A stretch of 64,000 bases of DNA, taken from assembly GCA_937997345.1 (NCBI GenBank), contig CALKTD010000017.1, positions 1 through 64,000 of the forward strand, given 5' to 3'. Shown here in pieces: positions 45,383 to 54,587 of the stretch (position 1 is its first letter; each line of letters starts with the position of its first letter). The position numbers and the translations under genes were made by a program. The notes below the pieces were generated by a model. The model did no database searches, was not told the DNA's origin, and saw only the letters and a list, made by a program, of their open reading frames with translations. Source of the stretch: an uncultured Atopobium sp. Its GTDB lineage: Bacteria > Actinomycetota > Coriobacteriia > Coriobacteriales > Atopobiaceae.

Positions 45383-46465
45383 TTAAACTCCTAAGATTAT
45401 TGGATCAGTTGTTGTTTTATTAAGAGATACGCCAACTCCATTAATTACAGCAACGTCATTTTCAATTCGAACTCCACCAACACCAGGAATATATATACCT
45501 GGCTCACATGACATAACCATGCCCTCTTTAAGAATAAAATGTTTTCCAGGCCTCAATAAAGGCAGTTCGGTTGAATTATCTATTCCAATTCCATGACCAA
45601 GACCATGTCCAAAATACTCTCCGTACCCAGCCCTCAAAATGACAGAACGCGCGCATCTATCAACTTCTTCAGAATCAACTCCAGCTTTAATAGACGAAAT
45701 ACCCGCGTTCTGGGCGCTTTGAACAATGTTATAAATCTCTAGTATCTTTGTGTTAGGTTCCCCTAAAAAACAAATCCTGGTCATATCTGACTGGTAATTG
45801 TCAATCTGAATTCCAAAATCAATCATCACATGCTCACCGCGTTTTAAAGCGCGCGATGTAGGCCTACAATGAGGATATGCAGTACGCTCACCAATGCCAC
45901 AAATAGTGTCGAAAGACATTTTTTGTGCACCTCTACAAATAGATTTATATTGAACTAAGGCACTAATTTCATACTCTGTCATTCCTTCTTTAATTTGAGA
46001 AGATACTTCCTTAAAGATCTCATCCGTTACATTTATTGCTTTTCTGATTTTTTTAATCTCTTCCGATGTTTTAATCGCACGCAGTATCGTCAGTTCTTTA
46101 TCAAGAAGAACAACGTTTTTAAATTGCTTTGATAATTTTAAATACGTACTTGCTAAGGTTGATTCAGATTCAACTCCCAGGCATTTCCAGTTGTACTTTT
46201 CTGATAACTCGTAAAGCTTCACATAAAAAGCCTCTTCAGATTGGCTTGCTAACAATTCAATCTTTAATTCATGCTCTTTCTCTTTTGCTTCTGCAAAATA
46301 TCTTTGATCAACTAAAAGACCTTGGTATTTGCGGCTTAAGATGATTGAACACCCACTACCATTTAGCACACCAAGCCAGTTCTTTATCGTCTTGCTTTTA
46401 AGAAGAAGAGCATCAACAGCCATATCATTTAGAAGATCTTGAAGTAAATAAACATTATTATTCAT
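45383..46465 (-). CDS. M24 aminopeptidase, Xaa-Pro type
   Basis: Creatinase/prolidase-like protein of 360 residues: an N-terminal non-catalytic domain (about 1-125) and a pita-bread domain with the metal ligands in MIDFGIQIDNYQSDMTR (two Asp), GHGLGHGIGID (His), SCEPGIYIPG (Glu) and RIENDVAV (Glu). It removes N-terminal residues before proline or splits X-Pro dipeptides. GAGGAG precedes the ATG. A strong terminator lies just upstream (46504-46538), so this gene needs its own promoter or read-through from the PTS genes. Confidence 0.92.
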   Translation of the reverse strand: MNNNVYLLQDLLNDMAVDALLLKSKTIKNWLGVLNGSGCSIILSRKYQGLLVDQRYFAEAKEKEHELKIELLASQSEEAFYVKLYELSEKYNWKCLGVESESTLASTYLKLSKQFKNVVLLDKELTILRAIKTSEEIKKIRKAINVTDEIFKEVSSQIKEGMTEYEISALVQYKSICRGAQKMSFDTICGIGERTAYPHCRPTSRALKRGEHVMIDFGIQIDNYQSDMTRICFLGEPNTKILEIYNIVQSAQNAGISSIKAGVDSEEVDRCARSVILRAGYGEYFGHGLGHGIGIDNSTELPLLRPGKHFILKEGMVMSCEPGIYIPGVGGVRIENDVAVINGVGVSLNKTTTDPIILGV

Positions 46466-46503
46466 ATATACTCCTCTTCTTAAACTATTCTTAACTGAAA
46501 AAA

Positions 46504-46538
46504 GATGAGACTAACTCTATTGAAGAGTTAGTCTCATC
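46504..46538 (-). terminator. Terminator after the PTS IIC gene
   Basis: GATGAGACTAACTCT and AGAGTTAGTCTCATC form a perfect 15-bp stem with a 5-base loop, followed on the minus strand by TTTTTTC. It is the strongest hairpin in this locus, 13 bases after IIC and 38 bases before the M24 start. Confidence 0.95.
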
Positions 46539-46550
46539 AAAGCACACTAA

Positions 46551-47879
46551 CTAAATTCCAAGATCCATTTCTTCAAGAAGCGCCTCATCCTCTTCAGACA
46601 AGATACTGCTTGAGTTCTCTTGTTCTTTCTCAATAAATCTCTGCTCATAAGCTTTGAAGAACGGATACCAAAGGGCAATAGACAGTATCATCTGAACTGC
46701 GTTGACTACAATCGATCTCCAGTCAAAGTTTGTCAAGAATCCTTCAAGGAAGACTCCGACATAAGGTGGTGTAAAGAACGATTTACCCATTAAGCCAAGC
46801 CATTGAGCCCAGCCACCGAGCGATCCAATAATTCCTCCACCAATAACATATGGAATAAAGTAGAACGGATTAAGAACAATTGGAGCACCAAACAAAATCG
46901 GCTCGTTGATTCCAAACAAAGCTGGAATAAATGCTACTCGTCCGATTTTCTTAAGTGCATCAGACTTAGAAAGCATGCACCAAAGGACAAGACCAAAAGT
47001 AACTCCAGTACCAGTGAAATTACCAAATGCAGACTCAGGTCCAGGACAGAAGAAATGCGTAAGCGGAAGTCCCGCTTGATAATTTGCAATATTTTCCGCC
47101 AGGAATTGAGTAGAAATTGGACTTGTAATTGGGCTGAGAACAGACGGATGGATACCAAAGAAGAACAGCAAACAATGGAGCATCTTTAAGAAAGTGTATG
47201 CCAATGGATTGTCCATCGAACCAACTAAGGGTGCAAATAGATTTGTAAAAATCAGAGGAGGCATTACTCCAAAAACGTTTGTGCACACCAAACGTATTGC
47301 TAAAAATACACCAATAATGATGATAGAAATTGGAATCATTTCAAAGGAACGAGAAACAAAGTCTGGCACAGACTCTGGCATTTTAATGGTGAAGTTGCGC
47401 TTTTTACACCAGCGGAACAATTCGACTGCAACAATAGCTCCAAACATAGATGCAAATAAGCCCTTAGCGCCTAAGTACTTTGTTACCAAAGTACCGTCTT
47501 TTGAAAAATCGACAGCAAGCATCAGAAATGCAATTAACGCCATACTCATGCAGCCAGGTCCGTCAAGTTCATGCGACTTCGATAGGTGATACCCAATAAG
47601 AACCGAAGCATAAAGCGCCATCATTCCCATTCCAACAGTGTTTGCAAGCTCAATTGCAGAGGCATTTGCAACAATCCATTGAGAAAGAGGATTTTCCTCA
47701 CCAATCATGTTTGGAATTGCACCTGGAATCAAACAGAAGCTACCAATGATTAGTAGAGGCGTTAAGCCAACCATAGCTTTTTTAATTGCGCTTAAATGAA
47801 TTTCCTTATCCATCCAATTTGCTACAGGAGTTAAATAGCGGTCAATTACCGCTGTAAATCCATGAGTATTCTCATTCAT
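46551..47879 (-). CDS. PTS lactose/cellobiose-family IIC, second system
   Basis: IIC permease of 442 residues, about ten helices; the conserved loop GINEPILFGAPIVLNPFYFIP is present (about 315-335). The C terminus is acidic. It is only distantly similar to the IIC at 38110-39426, so this is a separate system. Part of the order PRD regulator, M42 peptidase, IIA, IIB, IIC. No glycoside hydrolase accompanies it, so the cargo is unclear. Confidence 0.92.
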   Translation of the reverse strand: MNENTHGFTAVIDRYLTPVANWMDKEIHLSAIKKAMVGLTPLLIIGSFCLIPGAIPNMIGEENPLSQWIVANASAIELANTVGMGMMALYASVLIGYHLSKSHELDGPGCMSMALIAFLMLAVDFSKDGTLVTKYLGAKGLFASMFGAIVAVELFRWCKKRNFTIKMPESVPDFVSRSFEMIPISIIIIGVFLAIRLVCTNVFGVMPPLIFTNLFAPLVGSMDNPLAYTFLKMLHCLLFFFGIHPSVLSPITSPISTQFLAENIANYQAGLPLTHFFCPGPESAFGNFTGTGVTFGLVLWCMLSKSDALKKIGRVAFIPALFGINEPILFGAPIVLNPFYFIPYVIGGGIIGSLGGWAQWLGLMGKSFFTPPYVGVFLEGFLTNFDWRSIVVNAVQMILSIALWYPFFKAYEQRFIEKEQENSSSILSEEDEALLEEMDLGI

Positions 47880-47884
47880 AATAA

Positions 47885-48226
47885 TTACCCCCTTTCAGAG
47901 GCAAGTTCGATTTTCTTTTGTTCAACTAACACTTTTTTGAGTACTGATACGCCGTCCATTTGACCATACGTAGCTGTATCAACAACAATTACTGGAATGT
48001 TTTTGTCACCCAATGCGTTCTTTACACTCTCAAATTTGTGAGCAATTTGAGGTCCAAGAACAACTGCATCGGCATCACTAACCTCCGAGTCTAAAATATC
48101 AACTGGAATCGCGATAAACTGGAAGTCAGATTCATTAAGCTTTGGACTTGCTTTTACTCCAGCTTTCATGGCATCCATAAGCATCGTAGTTGATAAACCA
48201 CCGGCACAGCAGAGCACAATCTTCAT
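47885..48226 (-). CDS. PTS lactose/cellobiose-family IIB
   Basis: IIB component of 113 residues with the phospho-acceptor Cys in MKIVLCCAGGLSTTML (C6 or C7; the family position corresponds to the one before AGG). Ends in a charged helix (KKVLVEQKKIELASE). Lies between IIA and IIC with a 5-base gap to IIC. Confidence 0.9.
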   Translation of the reverse strand: MKIVLCCAGGLSTTMLMDAMKAGVKASPKLNESDFQFIAIPVDILDSEVSDADAVVLGPQIAHKFESVKNALGDKNIPVIVVDTATYGQMDGVSVLKKVLVEQKKIELASERG

Positions 48227-48271
48227 TTCTTCCTCCCTTTCTTTTTTGGCATTCTTAACGAATACGCACTG

Positions 48272-48595
48272 TTATTTGCGGTTCTGAATCTCAAAAACAT
48301 CAACAAGTTCTTCAATCAGATCTCTAGCGAGTTGAGCAGCCATATAGTGATCTTGTGCATGAGCCATTAAAAGCGTCATTGCAGGACGATCAGCTTCTGG
48401 AGTATTGAGCTCGGCTGATATAAGTTCTGTTTGAGCCTTGTGGGCAGCCAAGTCAATCTGTTTTGCTTGCTCAAGCAAGCTATGAGCTCCTTGGTAATCC
48501 CCCTCCTTTACTTTTCTCAATGCTTCAATTGCCTTTGATCTACTCTCCCCTGCTGAAGAAATCATCGTGAGGATTTTGATTTCGCTTTCGTTCAT
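48272..48595 (-). CDS. PTS lactose/cellobiose-family IIA
   Basis: IIA component of 107 residues. GESRSKAIEALRKVKEGDY (about 15-33) and LLMAHAQDHYMAAQLARDL (phospho-His about residue 77) match the family. Follows the M42 peptidase gene with a 33-base gap. Confidence 0.92.
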   Translation of the reverse strand: MNESEIKILTMISSAGESRSKAIEALRKVKEGDYQGAHSLLEQAKQIDLAAHKAQTELISAELNTPEADRPAMTLLMAHAQDHYMAAQLARDLIEELVDVFEIQNRK

Positions 48596-48628
48596 ACTTA
48601 AGCACTTCCCTCTTTCTTCAAATTCCCA

Positions 48629-49657
48629 TTAATTTGTAAGATCTCTTAATACTTCTTCTGTAAAATTGCTGCAAATTAGCTGAATGACGTGAGCAGCAGT
48701 TTTTAAATCTTTTAACTGCACAAAAGAGCAACTTCCATGACAATATCTAAGGGGAATACCAAGTACCATTGCCAATCTTCCTGCGTTAACTAAATGACCT
48801 GTTCCAGCATCAGTACCACCACCAGCAAAAATATCTTTCTGGTAAGGAATATTTGCATCTTCTAAAAGTTTTTGTATGTAAGACAAAAGACGGCGTTTCG
48901 GAGCTAATGTTTTATCGTAATAAACCAACATTGGACCAGCGCCTAAGATTCGATGGTTTTTAAACCCGCTACCAAGTCCAGAATAATTTGCTGTATCAAT
49001 TGCAACTAATAAATCTGGTTGAACGAGCTCTGTTACAGTTTTTCCTCCTCGTGCCCCTACCTCTTCACTACTTGTAAAAGCAAAGTAAATGTCACAAGGG
49101 TAAGAATCAAAAAGTTCCTTAACTGCCTGTATGAGAACAAAACAACCGGCTCGGTCATCCATGGCTTTTCCAGAAACTATTCCGTTTTCATAAACCAATG
49201 CATCTGTCGCAAAGTAAACAAAATCGCCTTCACTCACGCCTAATACTCGAACATCGTTCTCACTAGAACATCCAATATCCACGTAACTTTCCAAGACCTG
49301 ATTAGATTTATCCCTAATTGAATTAAGTACGCCACGAACTTTTCCTTGAGAGGTATGAATGCGAACAAGCTGCATATCCTTGCTCGTATTTACAACATTT
49401 CCGATTGGCATTACATATAACAAGCCATCATCAGAAATAGATCTGACAATAAAGCCAACTTCATCCATATGAGCCATAAACATAATTTTTGGAGATCCGC
49501 TTGGACCGGGCTTATGAAAAATAAGGCTACCAAGTCCGTCTCTAAAAGTTTCACTTAAATACTTAGTGCACTCGGCTTGTATCAATTCACGGACTTCATC
49601 CTCATTACCGGCCAACGCATCAGAGTTACTTAGCTTTACAAGAAGATCAACATCCAT
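48629..49657 (-). CDS. M42 family aminopeptidase
   Basis: Glutamyl-aminopeptidase/FrvX-like metallopeptidase of 342 residues. Metal and catalytic residues are visible in MAHMDEVGF (His), AMDDRAGC (Asp), TSSEEVGARGG (catalytic and metal Glu pair), VAIDTAN (Asp) and the late RYCHGS (His). These form large tetrahedral complexes trimming N-terminal residues. It overlaps the PRD regulator by 11 bases and precedes the PTS IIA gene. FrvX-type genes sit in PTS operons elsewhere too (the E. coli frv locus), which supports the association. Confidence 0.92.
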   Translation of the reverse strand: MDVDLLVKLSNSDALAGNEDEVRELIQAECTKYLSETFRDGLGSLIFHKPGPSGSPKIMFMAHMDEVGFIVRSISDDGLLYVMPIGNVVNTSKDMQLVRIHTSQGKVRGVLNSIRDKSNQVLESYVDIGCSSENDVRVLGVSEGDFVYFATDALVYENGIVSGKAMDDRAGCFVLIQAVKELFDSYPCDIYFAFTSSEEVGARGGKTVTELVQPDLLVAIDTANYSGLGSGFKNHRILGAGPMLVYYDKTLAPKRRLLSYIQKLLEDANIPYQKDIFAGGGTDAGTGHLVNAGRLAMVLGIPLRYCHGSCSFVQLKDLKTAAHVIQLICSNFTEEVLRDLTN

Positions 49658-51542
49658 CTTTACTGACCTCCATCTTTTTTATCTGATTTATAAATTCTTC
49701 AGCACTTATACAAGACTCAAGCAGTGAAATTTCTTCTTGGTTATTCATTATTGAAAATAAAGAAGTACTAATAGCTTTATAAGCCTCAATGGATTGTTTG
49801 GTTAGACATATAAGAAAAATAACTCTAACCTCTTTTTCCTTTTTATTCCTGTTAATACGAATCGCTATTGCATCCCGTATTCCGTGAGGCTCTACAGGAT
49901 GGGGCGCACAAATACCATTCAAAAAAATCGTATTAGAAAATTTCTCCCGCACTTTGACAGAATTGACGAACGCTTCATCTGCATATCCAAGGCGTACACA
50001 ATCAATACACGCTTCATAGACTATATCTTGATACGTATTTTGATCAGAAACAGCAAAAAGCTCGGGTTCTATCAGAGAAGATAAAGTGTGTTTTGTTCCA
50101 CAATCTTGGTTTACATCATAATTACTATGTCGAACAGCATTACTAATAGCAGAAAGATCAGAGGAACTTAAAATCTCATTTATATAGATTGTTGGAGCAC
50201 AAGGCTTTTCTAGCAATGGGACCATGGATATTATTAAATCTGGATTCAATTCTACAAGCACTCTTTGGTCCAAATAAGACACTGTATCAATTTGGGCATT
50301 TGGGAATATACCGCTAAGCTGCATTTTCACAAGTGTGGCAGATCCTCCGCCAGTTGCACAAACAACAACGATATGAGCAATGCTAAAAAGACGATTCTGA
50401 CGTGTTCTTTCCTCATGAGCAATAAAATGCATTGCAATCAAAAATACTTCGTCTTGTGTTGGTTCTACACCAAAATTACTATAAATTTTTTCACATAACT
50501 GAACAGCAAAATCCATGCTGAGCGAATTTCCTAATTCACTTTTTTCAGCAAATGAAATAGTAACTGTTTTCCCAGCAAGTAATCTTTTCACAAGAAGGGC
50601 TATATGGGCTTCTAACATTTCTACGAACGTCTTATCCTCTAAAAAAGACGTTTGATACTCCTCATCAATACCTGTGAGAAATGAAATAATAACCGAACTT
50701 ACTTCTGAGATAGCTGTAGTAGGAACATCTTCTAGACTCGGAAGCTGTCCTAACGCTTTTGCAATGCATAAAACATCTACCTTGGTAAGCTTTAAACCAA
50801 GTTTCTTATAGATCTCCTCAGAAATTAATTCTGCTAAATCAAGGAATTTAATTGGAGTAAGACTTACCTCTCGCTCCTCGTTTGTATCTCTCACAATATT
50901 AGCTGCGCAAATAGTTACAAAGGCACAAAGAGCACAAAAGTCTTCATATCTAAGATTTCTTCCAATCTTAGAAAGGCATGAGAGAAGAATGGTCGATATT
51001 TTTTCTTCTTTATCAATAGATTCTCTAATTGCGGAAACTATTAGAGGCGATCCTGCCAAAAGAGATCTAGCTAAAAAGAAACGAATGTCATCCGGTTTTC
51101 CGACTGCACGTGTACCATGATGGCGAGTACGTTGAATGTCGATTCCAAAATTTGAGCCTATTCGAGATGCTTCTTGAAGAGCCATATTCACTACCGGAAC
51201 ACTCAAATCAAAATTGACTGCAAGATCTTCTGCACTTACAAATCCTCCCGAAAGGACCAAAGCTTGAAGAATAGTTTTTGATCGTTCAGATGGCTCTATA
51301 AACTCTGAATGAGATAAAAATTCTAAAAAGGAAGTAAATAAATCTAAATCTTTTACTAATAGGCGTATTCCTTTGCCTCGTTCAGACACAATCTGAAAAC
51401 CATGATCATGTTGGGTAGAACGTAAATCTGATAAGTCTGATTGAACAGTGCGCTCTGAGACATTAAATTCATGAGCGAGCTGTGAGACAGAAATAGCCTC
51501 TGATGTCCTACTAAGCTGATTTAATAACCTGCTAGTACGCAC
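49647..51542 (-). CDS. PRD-containing transcription activator, BglG/MtlR type
   Basis: Multidomain regulator of 631 residues: an N-terminal DeoR/Mga-like helix-turn-helix (about 1-60; SVSQLAHEFNVSERTVQSDL), a second winged-helix region, two PTS regulation domains (about 180-390), a IIB-like domain (about 395-480; VVCATGGGSATLVK), and a C-terminal IIA (fructose/mannitol-type) domain (about 490-625; NGICAPHPVEP). It reports PTS phosphorylation state and probably activates the downstream operon, of which it is the first gene. Because it has DNA-binding instead of an RNA-binding CAT domain, antitermination at the 46504-46538 hairpin is unlikely. Confidence 0.9.
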   Translation of the reverse strand: MRTSRLLNQLSRTSEAISVSQLAHEFNVSERTVQSDLSDLRSTQHDHGFQIVSERGKGIRLLVKDLDLFTSFLEFLSHSEFIEPSERSKTILQALVLSGGFVSAEDLAVNFDLSVPVVNMALQEASRIGSNFGIDIQRTRHHGTRAVGKPDDIRFFLARSLLAGSPLIVSAIRESIDKEEKISTILLSCLSKIGRNLRYEDFCALCAFVTICAANIVRDTNEEREVSLTPIKFLDLAELISEEIYKKLGLKLTKVDVLCIAKALGQLPSLEDVPTTAISEVSSVIISFLTGIDEEYQTSFLEDKTFVEMLEAHIALLVKRLLAGKTVTISFAEKSELGNSLSMDFAVQLCEKIYSNFGVEPTQDEVFLIAMHFIAHEERTRQNRLFSIAHIVVVCATGGGSATLVKMQLSGIFPNAQIDTVSYLDQRVLVELNPDLIISMVPLLEKPCAPTIYINEILSSSDLSAISNAVRHSNYDVNQDCGTKHTLSSLIEPELFAVSDQNTYQDIVYEACIDCVRLGYADEAFVNSVKVREKFSNTIFLNGICAPHPVEPHGIRDAIAIRINRNKKEKEVRVIFLICLTKQSIEAYKAISTSLFSIMNNQEEISLLESCISAEEFINQIKKMEVSKDGC

Positions 51543-51653
51543 CTTTCCGCCTCCCCCAACATTAATTGTCTTAAGCGTAAAGATTTTTATAAGGCTAGTA
51601 AAACATCAAAGTTGCACTTTATTGTGCAGAAAAGTTCATTATTCGGTTAAAAG

Positions 51654-51684
51654 AACAACTCTAGCGGTAAACGCTAGAGTTGTT
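51654..51684 (-). terminator. Terminator of the type IIL restriction-modification gene
   Basis: AACAACTCTAGCG and CGCTAGAGTTGTT, a perfect 13-bp stem with a 5-base loop, followed on the minus strand by CTTTT and flanked on the other side by TCAAAA. It marks the border between the PTS/peptidase locus and the defence island. Confidence 0.92.
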
Positions 51685-51736
51685 TCAAAATATTATTTTT
51701 CTAATTAAACACTAAGCTCAGGTGCGAATCTAATTG

Positions 51737-54493
51737 CTATTCTTTCGTCTTCTCAGCATATAACTTAAAAAGATGCGCAACTATCTTTTCTTCATCACCA
51801 TTAAAGTCAACTCCATATGCAGTTTCAACTGCAGCGTCATTAGCTTTATGCGCGGCAAGTAAATCCGATGGCATCTTATCTGGATCATATAACTCAGCTA
51901 ACGATTTATTTAGATAATTTGCTCTTGTGTCGAGAATTGCTTTCGCAGTCTTCTCAATAGCATCCTTTTGCTCAATGGTCACTTCTGGCCATACAAAATT
52001 GTTATACACAATGGTGTTGGAATAGCTATAATCACCTTTAAGTCGACCAGCCACAGTTCGCATCCATGCATTTTGAAATTGACTCATTAAGATGCCAAAA
52101 TGATATAAAGAGTCAGTTTCAACAAAATATAACTTATCACCTGGAATCATTCCATTTGTAACAAAACCAAAAGGTACATACGCCCTACGTTCTGATGAAA
52201 CTTTAGGTATGGCAATATAAGTTACATCATGAAACTTATGGCATGGCCTGAGCAAATGAGGAGTATCTCTTAATTTGTACGCGTCTCCTGTTGTTGTTTG
52301 TTCATTTCTCCAGTTTTTGCACTTTTCCACTCTCCACGCTATATCAGGATGAGACTGAATATCTTCCTCTGATGCATTAACCAACCACAAACAATATCGC
52401 TTATCACCTTTAATAAAATCAGCACCCATAGAAAATGGTCGCAAGAACTCAATGGCCTCGTTGTCCGAAGAAATAAGATTGATGTATTCATCTTGATACA
52501 TCAGTAAGCATCCATTATCTGCAGGCTTGAATCCTTGAGAAACTTCTGGAACGTCAAAAATTGGTTTATTTCTTTTATCTACAAAAATATTAGGACCGTC
52601 CATCAAATAGCCATTGATGTTAGAGCATAATTTTTTGACACCATCTCTAAGATAGAGTGTTTTATTTTGGTATCCAAAACGTGAGAAACCAATAATCACC
52701 ACGTAAACATGAGCTTGAATAGAAGCCTCAGAACTCCATACAAACGTTTGCCATGCAAAATCAATATGGATACCACTGTTAAACAATGGCTCCCATACAG
52801 GCTGTACTTGTTGTCCCTGGCAGATGGAATTAGTTGATACAAACGCACAATGAATCGGAAAATTGGAAATGTAATCAGCTGCTTTTTTATACCAGCAAGC
52901 TACATAATCAACAGTTTTTACCTTACCAAATAAACTTGCACGATCTTTCTGTTGTTCAGCAGAGTGATTGGAGTAACCAACAAAAGGAGGATTTCCCATA
53001 ATGTAATTACATTCAGTTGCTGGTAATACGCTATTCCAGTCAATACGTAGAGCATTACCTTCAACAATATGAGCTTTTTCACTTAGGGGGAAATCATCTC
53101 CCCCAGCGTCGTAAAACATTGATGTTTCACCGTTTGCTTTAAGACGGCTAATCCAAAGAGCAGTCTCAGCAACCGTTACGGCAAAATCATTAATCTCAAT
53201 GCCATAAAACTGATTCAAAGAGACGCGCTTTCCTGTCTCTTCTTCATCTCCTAGACTAAAGCCAGTCTGTCCTTTTCTAAGCTCATTAAGCACTGTATCT
53301 TCCAACTTACGAAGGCAAGTATAGGTCTCAGTAAGAAAGTTGCCTGAACCGCAAGCAGGGTCAAAGAAAGTAAGTGAACAGATCTTCTCGTGAAAACGCC
53401 TAAGAGCATTTTCACGTTTACGAGGAGTTGTTCCCTCTTCTGCACAGATAGACTTCAGTTCTTCTTTAAGGTCATCTAAAAAGAGTGGATCGATTACCTT
53501 ATGAATGTTTTCTGGTGAGGTATAGTGCATACCACCAGAGCGCCTAGTCTCTGGATTCAAAGTTGACTCAAAAATTCCACCAAAGATTGTAGGGCTAATC
53601 TGTGACCAGTCGATGTGGGAAGAAACCTCATCCAACAGGAAGCTCTTTGTTTCATCTGTAAAATTAGGAATCTCAGAGTCATCTCTGAAAAGTCCGCCGT
53701 TTACATACGGAAATGCCTTAACTTCAAGATCATACGGATCTCGCTCAGAGAGATTGGTATCCAATGCACAGAATAAATTCTTAAGTGCTGCTCTAATCCT
53801 GTTTGCTGGAACATCTTTCAAATAGTTATAAAAAGCATCTTTTCCAAAAAGTCCTGCATCTTCACAATAAAGGCAAAATACCAAGCGTACACAAAGTACG
53901 TTTAGTGCATGCATAGACTCTTCTGAATCAGGATTCATGTATCCTTCACGCAGTTTATCATAGAGCTTTCCAATGAGCTCACCTGCTTTGATTGATACCG
54001 TCTTCTCTTTTTCAAGACGGCTGTTAGTAGGGTCATTAATAAAAGCAAGATACTCTGGATGATTTGCAAGTTCATCAAGAGTGAACTCAAAAGCGTTATC
54101 AGGGAGTTGTGACCTTCCGTATGCATCACGGTCATACACTCTAAAGGTAGAGAAATTACATGTAATTACAAAGCGGGGCTGCTCTAACCTAGGAAGCTCG
54201 TCAACATAATCAAGTGCTTGAGTTAAAGGTGTCTTTTGTTTTCCTTGGCGGACTTCTTCTTTATCTAGGTCAATTCCAAGAGCCTTTTGTTCAATTAAAA
54301 CACCAGCATCGGGAATCCACACATCAATAAATCCGCCAGATGAGACATGAAATTCAAAGAGAACGTCGTCTACTTTTGAATAGCCAATAGTGCGTAAGAG
54401 CTGTAGCCAGAATTGCTGAGTATCTCCTTTTTCATAACCCCTGCCTTGCCAGCGGGAGACAAATTCTAGAAGTTCTTTCTTATCACAAGGCAT
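51737..54493 (-). CDS. Type IIL restriction-modification enzyme, MmeI-like
   Basis: Single-chain restriction endonuclease/methyltransferase of 918 residues. An N-terminal PD-(D/E)XK site has D57 in GGFIDVWIPDAG and E68-x-K70 (LIEQK). A helical linker follows, then a gamma-type adenine methyltransferase with SAM motif I DPACGSGNF (378-386) and catalytic motif NPPF (501-504). The C-terminal part is the target-recognition region. All nuclease and methyltransferase residues look intact, so it should be active. I use the ATG at 54493; a TTG at 54520 is the alternative. It has its own terminator; no separate specificity subunit is needed in this type. Confidence 0.92.
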   Translation of the reverse strand: MPCDKKELLEFVSRWQGRGYEKGDTQQFWLQLLRTIGYSKVDDVLFEFHVSSGGFIDVWIPDAGVLIEQKALGIDLDKEEVRQGKQKTPLTQALDYVDELPRLEQPRFVITCNFSTFRVYDRDAYGRSQLPDNAFEFTLDELANHPEYLAFINDPTNSRLEKEKTVSIKAGELIGKLYDKLREGYMNPDSEESMHALNVLCVRLVFCLYCEDAGLFGKDAFYNYLKDVPANRIRAALKNLFCALDTNLSERDPYDLEVKAFPYVNGGLFRDDSEIPNFTDETKSFLLDEVSSHIDWSQISPTIFGGIFESTLNPETRRSGGMHYTSPENIHKVIDPLFLDDLKEELKSICAEEGTTPRKRENALRRFHEKICSLTFFDPACGSGNFLTETYTCLRKLEDTVLNELRKGQTGFSLGDEEETGKRVSLNQFYGIEINDFAVTVAETALWISRLKANGETSMFYDAGGDDFPLSEKAHIVEGNALRIDWNSVLPATECNYIMGNPPFVGYSNHSAEQQKDRASLFGKVKTVDYVACWYKKAADYISNFPIHCAFVSTNSICQGQQVQPVWEPLFNSGIHIDFAWQTFVWSSEASIQAHVYVVIIGFSRFGYQNKTLYLRDGVKKLCSNINGYLMDGPNIFVDKRNKPIFDVPEVSQGFKPADNGCLLMYQDEYINLISSDNEAIEFLRPFSMGADFIKGDKRYCLWLVNASEEDIQSHPDIAWRVEKCKNWRNEQTTTGDAYKLRDTPHLLRPCHKFHDVTYIAIPKVSSERRAYVPFGFVTNGMIPGDKLYFVETDSLYHFGILMSQFQNAWMRTVAGRLKGDYSYSNTIVYNNFVWPEVTIEQKDAIEKTAKAILDTRANYLNKSLAELYDPDKMPSDLLAAHKANDAAVETAYGVDFNGDEEKIVAHLFKLYAEKTKE

Positions 54494-54587
54494 GCTCTTA
54501 CTCACTTTCAAGACTGTCAAATAATCTCTAGGTAAAAATCAGGTCTAATTCGAGCCATCATTAGATAAGCTATTTGTTCTAAAATTA

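Noticed and set aside
46504..46538. Antitermination by the BglG-like regulator at this hairpin
   Set aside because: The regulator has a helix-turn-helix start instead of an RNA-binding CAT domain, and no overlapping RAT sequence is seen.
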